This document shows positions 43,673-47,107 of a stretch of 47,107 nt of DNA, one piece after another (the stretch's first letter is position 1; each line of letters starts with the position of its first letter). Below the pieces are notes generated by a model. That model saw only the letters and a list, made by a program, of their open reading frames with translations, was not told the DNA's origin and did not search any database. The position numbers and the translations under genes are program-made. This DNA is from an uncultured Erysipelotrichaceae bacterium (lineage in GTDB: Bacteria > Bacillota_I > Bacilli_A > RFN20 > CAG-826): NCBI GenBank assembly GCA_902800905.1, contig CADCGC010000003.1, forward strand, positions 102,291 through 149,397. The letters run 5' to 3'.

Positions 43673-43789
43673 TTACTTCACCATCCCTTGAAACCAATTT
43701 GCGATATAGTCAAACCATCCAAATTTGACGGCGACGATTCCTAGGGCTACTAAGCATAGCCACAGGAAGATGAATCCTAATACTTTCAT
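43673..43789 (-). CDS. 38-residue single-pass membrane peptide
   Basis: A short frame starting at the ATG that overlaps the TAA of the Ntn-hydrolase gene (TAATG), so it is translationally coupled. It begins MKVLGFIFLWLCLVALGI and has one helix followed by an amphipathic Trp-rich tail (FGWFDYIANWFQGMVK). It ends 2 bp before the next ATG. The tight packing argues for a real gene even though it has no recognised family; it could anchor or regulate the peptidase or kinase at the membrane. Confidence 0.65.
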   Translation of the reverse strand: MKVLGFIFLWLCLVALGIVAVKFGWFDYIANWFQGMVK

Positions 43790-44430
43790 TATTTTTTTCC
43801 TCCTTGGTTGTCCTTAATGAGATATTTGTTCTCATTCTTTTCAGTGACAATTTCGAATTCCGTATTTGATGTATCCGCTAAGATGATTGGGTAATCAACG
43901 TAGATGTCGTTAGCGGCGCTGGCCTTGATTGCCTTAACAATCCTTCTTCTAGCGCCTTGTCCTTCTGTGGAGAGAAGGCTTCCGATTGCCTCTTGGGCTC
44001 CACTTCCAATTGCGACATAGTCGTCTATTTCAATGACACACCCATCGGAGTTGATCATGAATAGCTGGTCCTTATACGCGAATAGGAAGCTTGAGTCCAT
44101 ATATTCGAGATAACCGTCTGACATTTTGAGGTATCCTGCTTCCTTCAATGTTTTAGTTATCTCAGGAACTAGATACTTGACGACGAATCGGTAGTTAACT
44201 CTGTCTCGATATTCATCGTAGTCATCGATGACATCTCTCATTAGTCTTACGACGTTCGCGTCTCTGACGTTTCCGACATGTGCCATTAGGCAGTTCTCGC
44301 TTCCGTCCACTTTCCAAATCTTGTAATTGTTTGGATTCTTTAGTGTTGTTCTTGTTCCGCCTTTGGTCACTTGTGAATCGGACCCAATGACGATTTTTCC
44401 TTCGCTTTTAATTGCCACTACTACACTCAC
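43789..44430 (-). CDS. Proteasome/HslV-like Ntn-hydrolase
   Basis: A 213-residue member of the proteasome beta/HslV fold. It starts SVVVAIKSEGKIVIGSDSQV after the initiator Met, aligning with the HslV start [20 protein letters not shown]: Ser2 would be the N-terminal nucleophile as in CodW-type HslV, Asp18 matches Asp17 of HslV and Lys37 probably matches Lys33. AIGSGAQEAIGSL matches the Gly-Ser-Gly turn. It is too long for plain HslV (~175) and nearer Anbu-type relatives. There is no HslU or other unfoldase beside it. GTG start with AAGGAGG six bases upstream. First gene of the kinase/phosphatase operon. Confidence 0.82.
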   Translation of the reverse strand: MSVVVAIKSEGKIVIGSDSQVTKGGTRTTLKNPNNYKIWKVDGSENCLMAHVGNVRDANVVRLMRDVIDDYDEYRDRVNYRFVVKYLVPEITKTLKEAGYLKMSDGYLEYMDSSFLFAYKDQLFMINSDGCVIEIDDYVAIGSGAQEAIGSLLSTEGQGARRRIVKAIKASAANDIYVDYPIILADTSNTEFEIVTEKNENKYLIKDNQGGKK

Positions 44431-44490
44431 GGCAACTTCCTCCTTTTGTTCCTTTTCCCGGAACTTCTGCCAATACTATATAGAGGAATG

Positions 44491-44507
44491 TTACACGATA
44501 TATGTAA
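44491..44507. promoter_or_regulatory. Palindrome upstream of the Ntn-hydrolase operon
   Basis: TTACA and TGTAA are separated by seven bases (TTACACGATATATGTAA). It lies ~60 bp before the GTG start, where an operator would overlap the promoter. TATATAGT at 44482-44475 is a possible -10 box, but no strong -35 fits. Confidence 0.35.
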
Positions 44508-44547
44508 GCATTCTATTTTTTTAAAAATATTGTGTTGACGTAAAAAG

Positions 44548-44567
44548 AAATGGCCTTAAGACCATTT
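44548..44567 (-). terminator. Rho-independent terminator after the ZIP gene
   Basis: AAATGGCC and GACCATTT form an eight-base-pair stem (one G-U) around TTAA, followed on the minus strand by CTTTTTAC. It lies 30 bp after the ZIP stop and separates the metal operon from the kinase operon. Confidence 0.7.
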
Positions 44568-44596
44568 GATTTAAAAATATATTTTTAATAATTGTT

Positions 44597-45403
44597 TTAA
44601 AATTGAATACAATCAAGCGCAAGCATGATTACGAAGCCAAAAATGAATGACCAAACACCAAAATGGTCATGTCCTTCGCTTGTCATTTCTGGAATCATTT
44701 CTTCAGCGACAACATAAATCATACAACCCGCTGCAAACGCTAAAGCCCAAGGCATGATTCCTTGAATTTGCATTGCTAAGAATAAACCAACAATCGCAGC
44801 GATTGGTTCCACTATTCCTGATAACATACCAAACAAAAATGCTTTAGAAGAAGATCCGGTCTCTCCTTTGATTGGTAAAGACACCACTGCGCCTTCTGGA
44901 ACGTTTTGAATTCCAATACCAATTGCGAGTAGTAACGCTCCTACTAATAGAGCTTGATTATTTGGTTGAGAAAGAGCGACACCAAAAGCAATTCCAACAG
45001 ATAATCCTTCAGGAACATTATGGATGGTAACTGCAAGGAACATTTTGCTAGTTTTACTCATTCCACGTGTAGGAAGTCCCTCGTCTTGTTTTTCTGCTGA
45101 GTGAAAATGAGGAACAATTTTATCAATAAGCCACAAGAATCCAGCGCCTAATACGATTGAAATCATAACAATTACCCAAGTAGGCATATATGAGACTTCA
45201 GTTTCTAGAGCGGGTTTAATTAACGAGAAGAAAGAAGCAGAGAACATGACGCCAGCCGCAAATCCCACAAATATTTTATTTAACTTTGGAGAGATTTCCT
45301 TTTTCCTAATAAAGAAAACAAATAACGCGCCTAACGTTGTACAAACAAATATTAATGGTATTCCAATTAATGGATAAACATATTCCGCCATAACTATTTC
45401 CAC
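44597..45403 (-). CDS. ZIP-family metal transporter
   Basis: A 268-residue ZIP (ZupT-like) transporter with eight predicted helices. The signature HNVPEGLSVGIAFG lies in the fourth helix and NVPEGAVVSLP in the fifth, both with the metal-binding Asn/Pro-Glu residues. A long His-containing loop (PHFHSAEKQDE) lies between the third and fourth helices. It likely imports Zn2+, Fe2+ or Mn2+. Its start overlaps the HMA gene by 10 bp, so the two are co-translated and probably cooperate, the small protein carrying metal in the cytoplasm. Confidence 0.93.
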   Translation of the reverse strand: MEIVMAEYVYPLIGIPLIFVCTTLGALFVFFIRKKEISPKLNKIFVGFAAGVMFSASFFSLIKPALETEVSYMPTWVIVMISIVLGAGFLWLIDKIVPHFHSAEKQDEGLPTRGMSKTSKMFLAVTIHNVPEGLSVGIAFGVALSQPNNQALLVGALLLAIGIGIQNVPEGAVVSLPIKGETGSSSKAFLFGMLSGIVEPIAAIVGLFLAMQIQGIMPWALAFAAGCMIYVVAEEMIPEMTSEGHDHFGVWSFIFGFVIMLALDCIQF

Positions 45404-45642
45404 CCAAGGAGTTTCTTAACTGCCTTATTCTTCACAAAACTTGTAATTCTATATCCAGTAGGGTCAAGTATCTTTTTAAAATCTTCAATACTTAAATCTA
45501 AAGTAGTAAACACTATTGCTGTATTTTTTAAGTGTGATGCAACCACTTTTGTAGTTTCTATATTTTTCACAATAAGGTCTTTAACATGCACTTCACACAT
45601 CCCACATCTCATTCCATCTATTCCTAATATGTATTTATACAT
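45394..45642 (-). CDS. HMA-domain metal-binding protein
   Basis: An 82-residue heavy-metal-associated domain protein, with GMRCGMCEVHV (10-20) giving the GMxCxxC site and a ferredoxin-like fold in the remaining strands. Similar stand-alone proteins act as copper or zinc chaperones. AGGAGG precedes the ATG. It is the first gene of the metal operon, behind a palindromic operator, and overlaps the ZIP gene. Confidence 0.9.
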   Translation of the reverse strand: MYKYILGIDGMRCGMCEVHVKDLIVKNIETTKVVASHLKNTAIVFTTLDLSIEDFKKILDPTGYRITSFVKNKAVKKLLGWK

Positions 45643-45656
45643 AATAATTCCTCCTA

Positions 45657-45718
45657 TTTGTTAGTTAGTCATAACTAACTCATATGATAATAATATTCTC
45701 TCGTATTATTAAAAGCAA
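45657..45718 (-). promoter_or_regulatory. Promoter and metal-type operator of the HMA-ZIP operon
   Basis: TTGCTT (45718-45713) and TATTAT (45695-45690), 17 bp apart, form the promoter. Just past the -10, GTTAGTTATGACTAAC (45679-45664) is a near-perfect inverted repeat covering the start site. Its shape resembles DtxR/MntR/IdeR-type boxes, so repression by a metal-loaded regulator is likely; no such regulator is in the window. Confidence 0.6.
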
Positions 45719-45779
45719 AATAAATGATTATTTTTATAAGAGGACAAACGATGTCCTCACGATTACTATTGACAGCATA

Positions 45780-46312
45780 TTAAACTATAGGCACATTGGA
45801 ACCCAGTGAAGTCATCTTGCTGATGGCTGGGGCCTAGCCAAAAGAGGAAGTTATGTGGGATACTGCATAGCTCTCTAAGACCAGTATTGGTTCTCGGGAA
45901 TAAAACACCGCTTTGGTTAGAGGCGCAATACGCTCTTCGATGTAAACGGCCACCCGAGTAGGCACGACAAGAGGCTCCGTAGCAATACGTCCCACGTGAT
46001 GATGTTGGCGTGAGAAACCACCATCTGCGTTCTCAAAAGAAGTGCTCGGCTTGAAGGCAGGTAACTGTCTATAACTACTTTGGTGGGCTTGAGTAGGAGA
46101 ATGCCGGATTATTTTTTAGGCTTAGAACTATGCAATGATCCGCTGAAGCTCTCTGAAAGTTGGAGGATTATCTACTTCCTCCCGTTGTCTCGGTTAGTAA
46201 TAACCCATTCCGGAAGTCTTAGGGTCGCTACCTATTACTCAGCCCGGCGTGAACGTGCGTGAATAACAAATTAGAGTAAGTATTGTATGACGAAGGTCGC
46301 CAGTGTTTTTTT
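45780..46312 (+). ncRNA. Large structured RNA candidate, family unknown
   Basis: About 530 bp with roughly half G+C, far above the window average, and no convincing reading frame. Local stems on the plus strand: TGGCT/AGCCA (45824-45840), ACCA/TGGT (45880-45891), CTCGGG with CCCGAG (45893-45898, 45953-45958), GGCAG-GTAA-CTGTC (46056-46069), GGAGG/CCTCC (46162-46182) and GGTTA-GTAA-TAACC (46192-46205). Two GUAA (GNRA) tetraloops exist only if the plus strand is read. A T7 tract at 46304-46310 could end it. TTGACA at 45768-45773 lacks a well-placed -10 box. I see no RNase P, tmRNA, SRP, 6S or rRNA signature. Ends are approximate. Confidence 0.6.
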
Positions 46313-46341
46313 AATTAATAATGGGGATTTGCAAGAGAATT

Positions 46342-46515
46342 ATGAGATTTGTGAGAGTTGTTAAGGTTGATGTTGAGGATTGTCCAGAGCCAGTCCAAGA
46401 GTATGTTAGGAAGTACGCTCACCTCAATCCAATTGTTTTAAAACACGATGATGTTTACACCGTCGTAACACCGTATTATGAGAAAAAGAAAAGACACCCC
46501 GTTAAGGATGTCTAA
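46342..46515 (+). CDS. Possible small acidic/basic protein after the RNA
   Basis: A 57-codon frame starting MRFVRVVKVDVEDCPEPVQE, with AAGAGA five bases before the ATG; an ATG 21 bp upstream also opens the frame but has no ribosome binding site. Composition is protein-like (alternating hydrophobic strands, basic C-terminus KKKRHPVKDV). It overlaps the end of the convergent XRE gene by 78 bp, so one of the two may be shorter or not real. Function unknown. Confidence 0.4.
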   Translation: MRFVRVVKVDVEDCPEPVQEYVRKYAHLNPIVLKHDDVYTVVTPYYEKKKRHPVKDV

Positions 46516-46707
46516 TGCAGATACCTGGAAGATATCCGCGAAAGTATTAACAACGTCAATACTCCCGGTACCATCGTTTTCGATACGGCGTAAATTTCTT
46601 ACGCTGTAGCCAACGATGTCGGCCAAGTAGTCCTGTGTCCAGTGTCTACTTAGTCTTAGGCTCTTGATGGACTGGCCAATCAAGCGCGAATCAATTAACT
46701 TGCTCAT
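46438..46707 (-). CDS. Small XRE-family helix-turn-helix regulator
   Basis: An 89-residue protein with an XRE/Cro-type domain at ~8-66: IGQSIKSLRLSRHWTQDYLA (10-29), VGYSVRNLRRIENDGTGS, then VVNTFADIFQVSALDILNG. AAGGAGGT lies eight bases before the ATG. The last ~19 residues run into sequence shared with the opposing frame and are not part of the domain. No toxin partner is evident beside it; it may regulate its own promoter. Confidence 0.82.
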   Translation of the reverse strand: MSKLIDSRLIGQSIKSLRLSRHWTQDYLADIVGYSVRNLRRIENDGTGSIDVVNTFADIFQVSALDILNGVSFLFLIIRCYDGVNIIVF

Positions 46708-46819
46708 AAACTACCTCCTTAATAATTGATCTCTAAATTGCTTTTGAAAGGATATTGATTCGCTCAGGTAGTATTTTTATGAGCGTGATTATTATAAGAA
46801 AGATTGCTTATTTATTCAA

Positions 46820-46942
46820 CTACAAGTTCTTTTCCATCCAATAATGGGGATAGTTCTCATCGAGATACATATCTCCTTTTTTAACACCCTTAAGCAAGAA
46901 GTCCCCCACATCGATATTGTGATTAAAAACGCTTTTATTCAT
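46820..46942 (-). CDS. 40-residue small protein within repeat copy B
   Basis: The frame reads MNKSVFNHNIDVGDFLLKG at its start and ends YPHYWMEKNL. The first 20 residues match the 23-codon frame of copy A at 1243-1314, with conservative substitutions, and AGAGGT lies eight bases before the ATG in both. Either a small gene has been duplicated or the frame merely rides on a conserved structured element; the C-terminal half has no counterpart in copy A. Confidence 0.35.
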   Translation of the reverse strand: MNKSVFNHNIDVGDFLLKGVKKGDMYLDENYPHYWMEKNL

Positions 46943-47000
46943 CGATGGCTACCTCTATAGCTAGGTGGGGGATGAATTGCAATAATTATATTCGGTCGTA
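46881..47000 (-). repeat. Copy B of the ~115 bp dispersed structured repeat
   Basis: Matches 1253-1368 in the same orientation. Here the outer stem is complete: GTCCCCCAC (46901-46909) pairs over nine bases with GTGGGGGAT, whereas copy A carries one mismatch. A four-base insertion (AGCT) occurs in the inner loop. The remaining 107 bp to the window end shows no gene I can support. Confidence 0.6.
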
Positions 47001-47107
47001 ATGAATAAAAAATTGTTAAATAAAATAGTCATTTCCAAAATCTCTGGAAATTAAAATCTTAAAAGTTTTTCTAAAGAAAGTTATTTCCAAAAGCATCAAT
47101 ATTTGGA

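Noticed and set aside
46080-46262. A 60-codon plus-strand frame inside the structured RNA
   Set aside because: It has a compositionally odd product, no ribosome binding site, and spans several predicted helices; the RNA explanation fits better.
45780-46312. RNase P, tmRNA, SRP RNA or group II intron
   Set aside because: I searched by eye for their conserved cores (GAGGAAAGUCC, tmRNA ends, SRP tetraloop helix, domain V) and found none.
47018-47107. A gene fragment running off the right edge
   Set aside because: Short minus-strand frames ending DYFI or GNNFL are open to the edge, but there is not enough sequence to support either.

Overview
The window comes from a low-GC, Gram-positive-type bacterium. 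The most likely source is a gut-associated Firmicute close to the Mollicutes/Erysipelotrichia-like lineages, but this is inference from gene content. The evidence is AT-rich sequence, AAGGAGG-type ribosome binding sites, many lipobox lipoproteins with no outer-membrane genes, and a MsmK-type ATPase carrying an insertion of the kind I recall from mycoplasmas. Several genes end in TGA, so the standard code applies. Almost every gene lies on the minus strand and is described in that direction.

Region 1 (1-10.4 kb) is an accessory, defence-like stretch. It holds a TIR-domain protein, an AbiEi/AbiEii type IV toxin-antitoxin pair with a small downstream gene, the tail of a dead metallophosphoesterase gene, and an AAA+/DUF4143 ATPase. 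It also holds a hydrophobic 47-residue peptide whose ribosome binding site is buried in a hairpin opposite an antisense promoter (candidate type I toxin), secreted proteins of unknown role, and a Fic-domain protein behind a four-operator promoter. A ~115 bp element with a small reading frame near 1.3 kb recurs in the same orientation at 46.9 kb.

Region 2 (10.4-34.7 kb) is a 14-gene carbohydrate locus on the minus strand with a divergent AraC regulator. From promoter to terminator it encodes a GH130 phosphorylase, a CUT1 ABC importer (binding protein and two permeases), a giant Ig/jelly-roll lipoprotein, a DUF4838 glycosidase-like lipoprotein, three more surface proteins (two sharing an unrecognised ~135-residue module), a GH94 phosphorylase, the importer ATPase, a GH29 alpha-L-fucosidase, an SGNH hydrolase and L-fucose isomerase. 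The set fits uptake and phosphorolytic breakdown of a fucosylated host glycan, plausibly the core of N-glycans.

Region 3 (34.7-44.5 kb) is the most unusual part. It is a tightly packed run encoding a proteasome/HslV-like Ntn-hydrolase, a 38-residue membrane peptide, a beta-rich protein, a Ser/Thr-kinase-like protein with a zinc ribbon, two vWA (TerY-like) proteins, a PP2C phosphatase, two lipoproteins, a protein sharing the beta-rich motif, a SWIM zinc-finger protein and an ABC ATPase fused to a DUF624-like membrane domain. It resembles a TerY-P-type kinase/phosphatase/vWA triad extended by a self-compartmentalising-protease relative and envelope proteins.

Region 4 (44.5-47.1 kb) has an HMA-domain metal-binding protein and ZIP transporter behind a palindromic operator, a ~530 nt GC-rich structured RNA candidate with GNRA-capped hairpins that I cannot assign to a family, a small XRE-type regulator, and the second copy of the repeat.
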